In this document: one piece after another, positions 8,795 through 17,154 of the stretch
Position numbering within the stretch: the stretch's first letter is position 1
Layout: each line of letters starts with the position of its first letter
NCBI RefSeq assembly: GCF_001746415.1
Contig: NZ_MEHJ01000002.1
Coordinates: forward strand, 620,001-684,000
Source of the DNA: Streptomyces agglomeratus
GTDB taxonomy: Bacteria; Actinomycetota; Actinomycetes; Streptomycetales; Streptomycetaceae
Direction: 5' to 3'
DNA: 64,000 nucleotides
The notes under the pieces: model-generated
Told to the model about the DNA's origin: nothing
Seen by the model: only the letters and a program-made list of their open reading frames with translations
Databases searched by the model: none
Program-made: the position numbers and the translations under genes

Positions 8795-9830
8795 AGCTGC
8801 CTCCCGTGATCGCGAACAGACCTTTACCGGCGAACGGAGAGCCGTCAAAGGTGCCGGGAAGCACCACCCCGTACACGCCGGGTTGCAGGTTGATCGTCCA
8901 AGGGCCAGCTGCGGGGTCGTGGGCTGCTCGCTGCCCGTTGTGAAACGGAATCTCCACCGGTCTGGTCCAGCCGATCGGGAAGCGTATGGTCACCGTGCAT
9001 GCCCACTCGGCCTTGCGATTGCCGAGGATTATGGGGCGAACGAGATCGGCAGGCATCTCAACCTGCTGCGGCACCGGCTTGTTCCGGGTCGCATCCGCGA
9101 CTGCGGCCGCGACGTATTGCGCGAGCGTGCCGGCAGTGATCGCCTCGAAGTCAGGGTCATCGCGCGCGCCACCGCTAAGGCCATCGATGAGGGCCTTGGT
9201 GAAGTAGCCGCGCCGCTCGTCGGCAGGCAGGCTCATTTCCACCTCTTCATAGGCGGGTTTACCCAGGGCGGCCGCATATCCCACGAGCGTGAAGACCTGC
9301 AATTCCGGACGGGCACAGTTTGAGAACGGCACTGGGGAGGGCTCTACTTGAGAGACAGAGTTTCGGCAGCAGTCGGCGAATACGACGACCTCTTGGAACA
9401 GCCCGCACCGGCGGTACCAGTCAAGGTAGGACCGCAGCTCCAGGTTCGAGTACATCCCGGTCCGCGCATCGGCAAGCAGCAACGCCGTCTCTCCCCTGCC
9501 GGGCATGATCCCGTGACCAGCTACATAGAAGTACAGCCGGGAGTCGCGCCAGCGCTGGGGGTTGTCCTTAATGGATTTGGCCTGGATGTTGAGTCGCTCA
9601 AGTGCACGGTCAATCTCACGCTTGATCGGCCGCGCGTCATAGGCGTCAGGGAAGGGAATACCCGCAGCAGGAGTGGTAATCAGTTCCACATTGGACTCAG
9701 GGACTTGTCCGCCTTCCGGGTCGACCAGCCAGTCATGGAATGCTCGCGCGTCGATCACGGGGCCATGGAGGTTACTGATGCCCGGGTAGTGGCTGATTCC
9801 GATGACCACACCGAAGTGGTTGGCGGGCAT
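8778..9830 (-). CDS. caspase-family (peptidase C14) protease
   Basis: 350 residues. The N-terminal caspase fold is clear: NHFGVVIGISHYPG, then a basic loop, then LYFYVAGHGI with catalytic His about residue 106 and VVVFADCCRNS with catalytic Cys about residue 155 (the second Cys of DCC). Residues of about 165-260 include EVEMSLPADERRGYFTKALI and DGLSGGARDD, typical of metacaspase-like p10 regions. The last 90 residues form a strand-rich tail (CTVTIRFPIGW, PWTINLQPGVYGVVLPG). Start ATG and the stop of the upstream hydrolase share one base (TGATG). Bacterial caspases usually work as effectors or activators in abortive defence; the trigger here is unknown. Confidence 0.85.
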   Translation of the reverse strand: MPANHFGVVIGISHYPGISNLHGPVIDARAFHDWLVDPEGGQVPESNVELITTPAAGIPFPDAYDARPIKREIDRALERLNIQAKSIKDNPQRWRDSRLYFYVAGHGIMPGRGETALLLADARTGMYSNLELRSYLDWYRRCGLFQEVVVFADCCRNSVSQVEPSPVPFSNCARPELQVFTLVGYAAALGKPAYEEVEMSLPADERRGYFTKALIDGLSGGARDDPDFEAITAGTLAQYVAAAVADATRNKPVPQQVEMPADLVRPIILGNRKAEWACTVTIRFPIGWTRPVEIPFHNGQRAAHDPAAGPWTINLQPGVYGVVLPGTFDGSPFAGKGLFAITGGSCDVQL

Positions 9831-11314
9831 CAGTTGCCCCGAATCACGGTCGCGATACTTTCGAGCACTAGTGGGTCTTCGTCGAACGAGGTGTGGCTCC
9901 TAGCGCCGGTCCTTCTCCCCGGTGGCGACCCGTCGGGGCTGGGCGACAGCACCACGCGCTCGGGCGTCAGATAGCTCCGCCCAGCGGCCAGCGCCGCCAT
10001 CCCCGCATAGGCATCGTCCCGGTAGCGCGCCATCCCGAGGAGGGGTACCCATGCGGAGCCACCGTCCAGACCCCGCTCCAGGACGCCGGAGATGAAGTAG
10101 AGCAGCGATCTGGGATAGAAGGGGCCAACAAGTCGGTCGGCGACCTCGGTGGCGTCGTCCATGGTGAACACGCGCAGGTCGGAGATGAGGCTCTCCCCCT
10201 TGTCGAGCACCATCGCGAAATGCTCGTACGTACACGCAGGTGCCAAGAAAACGACCTGGAAGCGCGCCTCGTCCGGCCAGGAGCGATAGCCCTCGGTCCG
10301 GCCTCGGGCCACTTCCGCGAGCAGATGGTTGATGTAGACGGCGCCGGTGCTGTGTCCGACGAGCGTAATCCTGGGGCGGGCTCCGGTAACCAGCGCACTA
10401 CTCAGCCCATCCAGGAGGAGACGGCCGAAACGGTCTTCGGCGAAGTCGAAGGTGTCCAGCGTCTCCTTCTTCATGGCCGACCAGACCGCGCCGCCGGCAT
10501 TAGCGAGATAGAACGCTCGCAGCAGCTCCTCCACGACCGTCGGGTATATCCCGTGGTCTGTTTGTGCTCGGCAGCGGCTGATCACGCGCACCAGGACCTG
10601 CCCACACTTCCTGGCAAGGCCCAGCGTGGCGAGGACTCCGCGTTCCCCGCCCGTCCTTGTGTCGAGTTCGTCAAGCACGGCAGGGTCCATCAAAGTGGCG
10701 CTCGATCCCTCACGGCGTACCACAATCCCACGCGCACCCTCGGCAACGGTTTCCGGGTGCCTTGCCGTCAGTATCTGCTCAAGGTCCGCGACCAGGGCCG
10801 GATCGCTTTCGACGGCAAATTCCAGCTCCTGTCGTTCGGCATCGGCAACTTCAGTGAGGTTGGGAGGCCGTTCGGTTTCGGCAAACGGCTCACCTCCCGC
10901 GGCACGGCGAGCAAGTTCGCTGTTTACCCTTACGCCGTCGGGAACTGAGAGCGATCCGGCCGCACGCATGCCAGGCTCCTGCCACAACTTGCCCACCGAG
11001 AACTGCAGAACCAACTTGAGCATGCGCTTGAACACGTCCTCGCGGAAAATCTCGTCGAGGTTATGGCGCAGTACTTCGAGCAGGCCACTCTGCCATACGA
11101 CGAAGACTGGGGAGGCGCCAGCATCGAGGTAGTCCTGGGTCAGCCGATGCGCTGTCCTGAGGCCGGCGGCTTCGTCGACGAGCCCACCGTGCAGGTGGAC
11201 GACAATGTCTCGTCCGGAGCGCGCTGCGTCGACGATGTCGTCCACTGTTGCGGACTTCAGTTTGTCAAGTTGCCCGTTGCGGCCGGTCGTGATGATGTAT
11301 GCCTGGTCTGACAT
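9830..11314 (-). CDS. alpha/beta hydrolase (lipase/esterase-like), first gene of the caspase operon
   Basis: 494 residues from the ATG at 11314, which has AGAGGA seven bases upstream; a longer start to 11371 lacks such a site. A hydrolase fold is shown by VVHLHGGLVDE (residues 38-48, oxyanion loop) and ITLVGHSTGAVYINHLL, with the nucleophile elbow G-H-S-T-G at 320-324 (Ser322). An insertion of about 200 residues separates the two. Later FQVVFLAPACTYEHF and VFTMDDATEVAD may carry the acid. The family includes lipases and deacylases that act on lipids or acyl groups. Its place before the caspase suggests a membrane-damaging effector or a substrate activated by cleavage. This is inference. Confidence 0.8.
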   Translation of the reverse strand: MSDQAYIITTGRNGQLDKLKSATVDDIVDAARSGRDIVVHLHGGLVDEAAGLRTAHRLTQDYLDAGASPVFVVWQSGLLEVLRHNLDEIFREDVFKRMLKLVLQFSVGKLWQEPGMRAAGSLSVPDGVRVNSELARRAAGGEPFAETERPPNLTEVADAERQELEFAVESDPALVADLEQILTARHPETVAEGARGIVVRREGSSATLMDPAVLDELDTRTGGERGVLATLGLARKCGQVLVRVISRCRAQTDHGIYPTVVEELLRAFYLANAGGAVWSAMKKETLDTFDFAEDRFGRLLLDGLSSALVTGARPRITLVGHSTGAVYINHLLAEVARGRTEGYRSWPDEARFQVVFLAPACTYEHFAMVLDKGESLISDLRVFTMDDATEVADRLVGPFYPRSLLYFISGVLERGLDGGSAWVPLLGMARYRDDAYAGMAALAAGRSYLTPERVVLSPSPDGSPPGRRTGARSHTSFDEDPLVLESIATVIRGN

Positions 11315-11412
11315 GGCGATCCTCTGGCCTGCTGCCCCCGCGCCAACGTCCATTCCCACTTCCATGCTCATGCGTGGTGATGCATGCCGCCACTTGAAGC
11401 CCGTTGCGCCGC

Positions 11413-11714
11413 CTATGCCCAGTCGAGCCCGAGCCCAGCCAGCGCCGCCAGCTGTTGCTCGTTCAACCGGTCGCGTCGGTTTTTCTGGTTCGACAACCAG
11501 ACCCCTAGTCGAACGGACGTTCCGCAGTTTTCGAGGATCTCGGTGTGTGCCACCCGTTGTGCCACCGCTTTCCGGTGCGCAGGTTGGTATCGATGATCCG
11601 GGCGGCTTCCCGCGTGCTGTAGCCCTGCTCCACGAGCTGGAAGTGTGCGGCTCGCTCTCGGGCTAGCCTCTTCCCACCCCCGGCCCCCCGGTTCTCCCGG
11701 ATCTCGAAGTCCAT
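11413..11714 (-). pseudogene. IS30-type transposase N-terminus joined to a helicase-associated-domain tail
   Basis: From the ATG at 11714 the strand reads MDFEIRENRGAGGGKRLARE, then FQLVEQGYSTREAARIIDTN and GKRWHNGWH, the N-terminal helix-turn-helix of IS30-like transposases. After about 65 codons the frame changes and the sequence ends with RRDRLNEQQLAALAGLGLDW, which resembles the last repeat of helicase-associated domains. Two unrelated gene ends seem to have been fused by deletion. Not functional. Confidence 0.55.
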
Positions 11715-11765
11715 CGCACCCCCTCATCTGGGGTGTTGCGACGACCACTAGGCCGTGTCTGACAA

Positions 11766-11874
11766 ATGATCACGGACGGGTTCGCGGAGCCAGAGGATCA
11801 GCGAGGCCAGGACGACTCCGGCGCGGTAGCGGTCGGCGAGCTTGTCGAACCTGGTCGCGATTGCGCGGAACTGC
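11766..11874 (-). pseudogene. IS5-type transposase, 3' part separated by IS1380 insertion
   Basis: Reads KQFRAIATRFDKLADRYRAG followed by VVLASLILWLREPV, the C-terminal end of the transposase whose first part lies at 13551-14330. Joining the two across one copy of TTAA restores FARLKQFRAIATRFDK in frame. Confidence 0.8.
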
Positions 11875-11878
11875 TTAA

Positions 11879-13546
11879 CCTCGCTGTTTCGCTTGGGGTG
11901 ACGAGGTGGCGCTGTGGGGTCGATCGAGGTGGTATCGGGCGGTGGGCATGGTGGGGACCCGGCGCGTTGGTCGGGTTCTCCAAGGTCTTTCGTGTCGTAG
12001 GTGGCCGGGGCGGCTGGTCAGTTGGCGGGGCGGGGTAGGGCGGCCAGACGGTGGAAGGCGGCGGCGAGTTGGTGTCGCCAGGGCCAGGTTGCTGCGATCC
12101 GCAGGTGGAGGCGACGGCCGCCGCGGGTGAGACGGGCAGCGACGTGCAGGATCCGGTAGCGGAGTTTCTTGGGTTCGGCGATAGCCAGCTCGCCATCCAG
12201 CAGCAGGACGCGGGTCCAGGCCAGAAGGTCGATGGCCGCGAGGCTGAGCTCGAGCCAGGCGGCGTTGACGGAGAACAGGCGGGATGGGAAGCGTCCGAAG
12301 CCGGTGGTCTTGCCGCACCGGATGTGGTCCTCGACGGTGGCGTGTCCGCGGTGGCGGATCTCCAGGAACTGGGCCGAGCCGCCGCCGGAGTACGGGGTGT
12401 CGGTGAGGAAGACCTGGTGCCGCAGGCCCTCGTCACTGTCGAACAGGGACAGCTGGGCGCCGGGGTGCGGGCGTTCGCGGCGCACGATGATGCGGGTGCC
12501 GGCCGGGTAGCCGTTCAGGTCGACCATGCCGGTCAGCTCTGCGACCTCGGCGGACTCACGCAGGGTCCCGTCGGCGTCCAGGGCGGGGTGCCAGACCTGT
12601 TCGGGCAGGGCGCGGATCGCGCGGCGGACCGGTGCGGTGACGGCGTATCCGACCGAGAAACGCAGGTGAAGGCCGTTGTCACGCAAGGCGCGTAGATGCG
12701 TGAGGAACGCCTTTGCGCTGCCCGCGCTGTCGGTGCGGACCAGGATGTCGGTGCCGTGCCGGTGGGCGTCGGGGATCTGCGCGAGGGCCTGGTCGAGCAC
12801 GGTGATGTGATCGGCGGCGGTGTTGGCTCCGGCGTTGCCAGGCCGGAGCAGCCCGGACATCGCCTCGCCGGTGTTGGCCAGGAAACACAGCAACGGGTGG
12901 AACCCGAAGCCGCCTTTGTAGGTGGGTGCGGCCTGGTCTTTCTCGGAGTGGCAGGTGACCAGCGTGGCGTCGAGGTCCAGGACCAGGCCGGGCAGTTCGC
13001 GTCCGCCGGCCTTCACTGCGGGTATCGCGGTGCGGGTCTCGGCGGCCTGTAGCCAGGCCACCTCCCGGGCTGCGGCGCGGGCCGACCGCAGGCGGTCCAG
13101 TATGCGTTCGTCGACGGCGGCCAGCAGCCGCCAAGCCGTCGGGGTGGAGGCTACCGGTCCGAACACCTCGCGCTGGTCCCGCAGAACGGCCAGATCCGCG
13201 ATCGCCTCGCCGCCGTCGGCGAGCATCACTGCGAGATCGGTGGCGATCCGGCCTGGGTCATGGCCGGTGCCGCGCGGCCGAAGCGGCCGGAGCACGGTGG
13301 AATAGGCCGCCGTCAGCCTGGTCGCTTCGGCGAGGTCCGCCAGCAAACGTGCTCCGGCGTGCCCGACCACCCCCGACCCGTCGGTGGACACCACAAGCCG
13401 GGGCCGTGAACCGATATCCTTCACGCAGAAAGTGCCTTCCTCTGGCGACGACAGAACCCCTAGACAAGGTCCATCGTCCCAGCTCAGGAAGGCACTTTTG
13501 CGCTTCTACCCAACCCCTCAGCCGCACCCCAACCGAAACGGCGAGG
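11879..13546 (-). mobile_element. IS1380-family insertion sequence, apparently intact
   Basis: 1668 bp bounded by imperfect inverted repeats: the left end begins CCTCGCTGTTTCGCTTGGGG, the right end (reverse strand) CCTCGCCGTTTCGGTTGGGG, two mismatches in 22. Both ends are flanked by the 4-bp direct repeat TTAA (11875-11878 and 13547-13550), a fresh target duplication. One full-length transposase gene is inside. It lies within an IS5-type transposase gene. Confidence 0.9.
12018..13424 (-). CDS. IS1380-family transposase
   Basis: 468 residues, full length, no internal stop. Family landmarks are VVSTDGSGVVGHAGARLLAD near the N-terminus, LPGLVLDLDATLVTCHSEKD (first catalytic Asp), GFHPLLCFLANTGEAMSGLL, HGTDILVRTDSAGSAKAFL (second Asp) and GHATVEDHIRCGKTTGFGRF (catalytic Glu region). 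The enzyme cuts and pastes its element. The gene fills most of the element and may be active. Confidence 0.9.
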   Translation of the reverse strand: MKDIGSRPRLVVSTDGSGVVGHAGARLLADLAEATRLTAAYSTVLRPLRPRGTGHDPGRIATDLAVMLADGGEAIADLAVLRDQREVFGPVASTPTAWRLLAAVDERILDRLRSARAAAREVAWLQAAETRTAIPAVKAGGRELPGLVLDLDATLVTCHSEKDQAAPTYKGGFGFHPLLCFLANTGEAMSGLLRPGNAGANTAADHITVLDQALAQIPDAHRHGTDILVRTDSAGSAKAFLTHLRALRDNGLHLRFSVGYAVTAPVRRAIRALPEQVWHPALDADGTLRESAEVAELTGMVDLNGYPAGTRIIVRRERPHPGAQLSLFDSDEGLRHQVFLTDTPYSGGGSAQFLEIRHRGHATVEDHIRCGKTTGFGRFPSRLFSVNAAWLELSLAAIDLLAWTRVLLLDGELAIAEPKKLRYRILHVAARLTRGGRRLHLRIAATWPWRHQLAAAFHRLAALPRPAN

Positions 13547-13550
13547 TTAA

Positions 13551-14330
13551 GGCGTGCGAAGCATCGTTCGACGACGTTGCGGTCGCGGTAGATCTCCTTG
13601 TCGAAGGCGGGCGGCCGGCCGCCGAAGCGCCCTCGGCGCCGGCGGTTGGCCGCTTGGTCGCGGCGCTCGGGGATCGTGACGGCGATGCCCCGACGCCGCA
13701 GCAGGTGCCGGATCGCCCGGCTGGAGTAGGCCTTGTCGCCCAGGACTCGGGTCGGTGTCGTGCGCGGGCGGCCGGTGTCGGCTCGCGGAACGCGTATCCC
13801 GTCCAGGACCTGACCGAATACGGTGGCGTCGTTGACGTTGCCGGGCGTGAGCACGATGGACAGGGGCAGGCCCCGGCCGTCGACGGCGAGGTGGACCTTG
13901 GTGGTCAGCCCGCCTCGGGACCGGCCGAGGGCCTGGCGCGTCTGCGAGCGGCCCGGATCTTCCAGTTCGTCCCCGTCTGCGGCCCCTTTTTACGTGCGCC
14001 GGCGGCGTGCTGGTGGGCACGGTTGACCGTGGAATCGACCGCGACGGTCCACTCCACCCGGCCCACCGCGTCGTCACGGACCTGCGCATGTTCCAACAGC
14101 CTTGCCCACGTGCCATCCGCCTCCCAGCGGGCGAATCGCTCGTAGACGGTCTGCCACGGCCCATACCGCTCCGGCAGGTCACGCCACGGAGCCCCGGTCC
14201 GCAACCGCCACAGCACACCATTGACCACCTGCCGGTGATCACGCCACGGCCGACCACGCCCGTCCACCTGCGGCAACAAGGGCTCTATCCGCTCCCACGC
14301 CGCATCATTCAACTCACCTCTACCTGCCAC
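13551..14330 (-). pseudogene. IS5-type transposase, 5' part (orfA/orfB with -1 frameshift)
   Basis: OrfA begins near the GTG at 14330 (ELNDAAWERIEPLLPQVDGR, WRLRTGAPWRDLPERYGPWQ, VDSTVNRAHQHAAGARKKG). At AAAAAGGGG (about 13987-13995) a -1 shift continues with GAADGDELEDPGRSQ, GRSRGGLTTKVHLAVDGRG and LGDKAYSSRAIRHLLRRRG, up to DRNVVERCFARL. Such slippery sites are the normal way this group makes full transposase, so the frame change is probably original. The gene is dead because the last 37 codons were moved away by the IS1380 insertion. Confidence 0.75.
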
Positions 14331-14353
14331 AAGATCAATTATCAGACAGGCCT

Positions 14354-14883
14354 TAGTCGACACCGTCATCGCCTTCCACCAGGCGAAGGTGGCCGACCAG
14401 CCGACTGGCAACTCGAAGTCGCGCACTCCACCCCGGCCGGCTCCCCGGTCCCTGACGCCGTGGTGCTCCTGGGCGACGGCCGCAGTGCGTTCGTGGAAAC
14501 CGGCCGCACCATGTCCTACGCCCGCCTTGTCGCCAAGCTGGAGCGCTACGACGCCTACCGTTGCGCACGCCCGAGCGGGCGCGGCAACGCCGCCCGCGCC
14601 CCGCGCAGCCACTGGCAGGAGACCTACGCCGGGCCGTCCCTGGAGCGGCTGTTCCCGCCGCTGCTGTTCGTCTTGCCCCCGCCCCGCGTTGCGCGCCCCG
14701 GCCACCCGGGATGCGGCCTTCCACGCGCGTGCCCGCCGCATCTCGAGCGTGAACTACCGGATCACCGTGGCGACCACGACTCTGCAACAGCTGACTCGGC
14801 AAGGGCCCGACAGGCTGGTGTGGCGGGTGGTCGGCGCAGGCGAGGACCGACGTTCCCTGGCCACGCTGCCGAAGGCACGGTGA
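14354..14883 (+). pseudogene. replication-relaxation family protein, N-truncated and frameshifted
   Basis: From the edge of the IS5-type element the frame reads DTVIAFHQAKVADRPDWQLE in patches, then VPDAVVLLGDGRSAFVETGR, TMSYARLVAKLERYDAYR and WQETYAGPSLERLFPPLLFV. A frame change near 14690 is needed for ATRDAAFHARARRISSVNYR and TTTLQQLTRQGPDRLVWRVV. This is the C-terminal half of the replication-relaxation proteins found on actinobacterial plasmids and integrative elements. Its presence suggests that the region once carried plasmid-type functions. Confidence 0.65.
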
Positions 14884-14885
14884 GC

Positions 14886-14924
14886 ACGGCGGGCCCGGCC
14901 TTGCACCCAGGCCTGGCCCGCCGT
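14886..14924 (+). terminator. hairpin terminator after the replication-relaxation remnant
   Basis: A 15-bp stem (ACGGCGGGCCCGGCC with its complement, one mismatch) and a 9-base loop begin three bases after the stop. There is no T-run, as is usual in Streptomyces. Confidence 0.55.
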
Positions 14925-15146
14925 CCTGCCCGCGCTGTTGGCGGCGGCTGGAAGGCTGGACGGGCTGCTCCAGGACGTCACGGGCTGGACGCCGGATGAT
15001 ATCGACACCAGCGCCCAGCGCCGCCCTGATGACGGAGCTCGGGCAGTTCGGACCGGGTGGCCGGGCGCTGTACGCCCCGCTCTCCGGCGACCCGAGTTGT
15101 CCCCCTGCCCAAGGCACAGGGGTAAAGCGTTGGGCTCCGGTCAAAC

Positions 15147-16133
15147 TCAGTCGCTGGCTCCGCCGGCCTGGCCGTCCCCGTCACCTTGTCCGAAGAGCGC
15201 GGTCTGCCGTTCGTACTCGGTGCCCGCCTCCTTGGGCTTGCCCCATGCCTCGGGATGAAGGTACTTGCCGCGCTCGCCTTCGAGCTTCTCTTCCTCCACG
15301 ACAAAAGGATGAGCCCTCGCGTACGCGTCCTGCCGCACGCCACTCACCTGCCAGGAGACCTTCACCTCGGGGTTATCGGTGGCGATGGTAAAGCGGTTCT
15401 CCCGTACTTCTTCGGACACCACCACTTGGGCGAAGCCTCCGACTACCGTGAGCTGATAACGGAAGTCTGTGTTCAGTGCCTCGAAGTAATCGGGCAACTC
15501 GACGACTGCCACCCCCTCGCCGTTCGTCACGACCGTGCCGCTGTACACATTGAGCTGTTCCGGGGCCTCCACGCAGGAGTGCCTCAGGTAACGATTCTCT
15601 GGGTCCAGGGGATGGTCAATAAGGAACGAGCTAGTGCCTGCCTTAACTAGCTCGCCCCACACCACACATCTGCCGTCGAACCATGCTGCGTTGCCGTTCT
15701 CGTGCGAATGGCAACTGCCATAGACGCCGATCGGGCCCCCGAAAAGACCACCGGAGTGCCCGCCGTAGGAGTACCCGGCGACGCCAACGCCGCCATTGCC
15801 GTACCCCACCCCCTTGACACCTGAGAGGCGATCAGTGTGGGTGATCCCGATAACACCGCTCTCGTACCCCTCGCCGTAGACGCCCACGTCCCCCAGGGCG
15901 AGCACGCCGACGCCCTTCTTGTTGCCGAGATTGTGAGGTGGGCCGTGGTACTCGCGTCCGGTGGCATGGACGCCCACGTGCTTAGCTTCCACGGCGACAG
16001 CGACCCCGCCGCCGCTCCCGCTGGACCAAACGTTAGTGACGGCCAGCGCCTCATCAGGCCGGCTCGCCTTCAGGACAGTCCCCTCTGAGTCGGAGTTATT
16101 CATGGCGCCGTACTGCATTGCTCCTGTACCCAT
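15147..16133 (-). CDS. glycine-rich fibre-like protein
   Basis: 328 residues. Residues of about 50-150 are built of short Gly/Val repeats (GVGVLALGDVGVYGEGYESG, GVKGVGYGNGGVGVAGYSYG, GGLFGGPIGVYG) expected to form a stacked beta structure like tail-fibre or spike shafts. The C-terminal half is conserved in related proteins: FLIDHPLDPENRYLRHSCVE, LNVYSGTVVTNGEGVAVVEL, ALNTDFRYQLTVVGGFAQVV. That block resembles the end of phage-fibre proteins that precede an intramolecular chaperone. No signal peptide and no phage genes nearby, so the role is unknown. Confidence 0.7.
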   Translation of the reverse strand: MGTGAMQYGAMNNSDSEGTVLKASRPDEALAVTNVWSSGSGGGVAVAVEAKHVGVHATGREYHGPPHNLGNKKGVGVLALGDVGVYGEGYESGVIGITHTDRLSGVKGVGYGNGGVGVAGYSYGGHSGGLFGGPIGVYGSCHSHENGNAAWFDGRCVVWGELVKAGTSSFLIDHPLDPENRYLRHSCVEAPEQLNVYSGTVVTNGEGVAVVELPDYFEALNTDFRYQLTVVGGFAQVVVSEEVRENRFTIATDNPEVKVSWQVSGVRQDAYARAHPFVVEEEKLEGERGKYLHPEAWGKPKEAGTEYERQTALFGQGDGDGQAGGASD

Positions 16134-16281
16134 GCATCACCCTTTGTCTCGTTCTTGTGTTTAGGTCATGCAACACCCCCGCCGCCCTGCCTAGCTGATC
16201 TCACGTATTCCGCAGAGCGGCGTGTCGCACTGATTCCAGATCCAGTCGCGCGAACCACAGACCCCCCTAGACGCCCTGGAG

Positions 16282-16743
16282 GTGCACGCTCTCCTGGCGC
16301 CAGACCCCAGGCGGCGCGCCGGCGGTGAGGACCGCTCACGTGAGGCTTCAGAACGGGAGGTGACTGACGAAAAGTACGTGGGTGGCCTGGGGGTAAAGCT
16401 GCGTGCCATGAAGGTCGGAGCTTTGGAGGTCCGGCACGAAGCGCTGCGGCTCAAGCTGCTCAGCGCGTTGAAGTACGTCCATGACCTTCACGTCCTTGAG
16501 TACGCGTCCTATGGCCGTTCGCGCCGTTGGGTACTAAGCGGAGTCGTCGAGGACATGACTCAGGCCGTATTCGCGTGGCGTCGTGGAGAGAGGGCACTAC
16601 CCGAACCGAACGGGGCGTATCAAGCGGCCAAGAACTCCTTCGACACGAAGATGGAGGAATGGGAGATCGTCCGCGAGGATGAGGAGGCGGACCCGGCAAA
16701 GCCGCGGCTGGTAGTACGCGAGAGGAGCGGTGAGGGCACCTGA
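16282..16743 (+). CDS. hypothetical helical protein
   Basis: Up to 153 residues; the true start may be the GTG at 16360, which follows GGGAGG without spacing, so the N-terminus is uncertain. The body is helical and charged (LRAMKVGALEVRHEALRLKL, LSALKYVHDLHVLEYASYGR, WVLSGVVEDMTQAVFAWRRG) with an acidic end. No family recognised and no membrane segment. Bases 16744-17154 after it contain no supported gene. Confidence 0.5.
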   Translation: MHALLAPDPRRRAGGEDRSREASEREVTDEKYVGGLGVKLRAMKVGALEVRHEALRLKLLSALKYVHDLHVLEYASYGRSRRWVLSGVVEDMTQAVFAWRRGERALPEPNGAYQAAKNSFDTKMEEWEIVREDEEADPAKPRLVVRERSGEGT

Positions 16744-17154
16744 CTCCACCTCGAAGTCGGGGCCGGCGTCCTCGTGCCGCGCACGTTCCTCGCTGTCGAA
16801 CTGCTGTTGCATCAGGCGAAGCTGACGGCGTGCGACGGGCTTGCGACCCGGAGGATCCGCAGGCCTCGTCGTGCTTCATGGGGTCCGTGGGCGGAGCGGG
16901 TGCGGGCCGACGGGTGTTGGTGCTCGGCGGCGCGCATGTCGACGCCGCGGCGGCCCACACCCGCGCGTGACCTGCTCGACGCCGCCCGGGGCGAATTGGG
17001 AAGACATCGACCTGTGGATCGATCACCTTCCCTTCGGCATCACGACGCACGGCGCTGGCCACGTGCTGCATCGAGTTTCGTACCGTACCGACGCTCTTCG
17101 CTGCCCCGGCTGGTGCCTTGACAGTTCATCAGTCGCCTCGGGAGGCTGAGCGGG

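Larger units (their letters stand above)
11751..14352 (-). mobile_element. IS5-family (IS427-like) element interrupted by an IS1380-type element
   Basis: Ends are related inverted repeats: GGCCGTGTCTGACAAATGAT on the left and, read on the other strand, GGCCTGTCTGATAATTGATC on the right. Without the internal insertion the element is about 930 bp, normal for this group. Its transposase is on the minus strand and is split at the insertion. The element in turn abuts and truncates a replication-relaxation gene on its right side. Confidence 0.75.

Noticed and set aside
16460..17071. 203-codon minus-strand frame after 16.4 kb
   Set aside because: Partly antisense to the 153-codon gene; beyond it the sequence (RRDAEGKVIDPQVDVF) is suggestive but cannot be assigned or extended.
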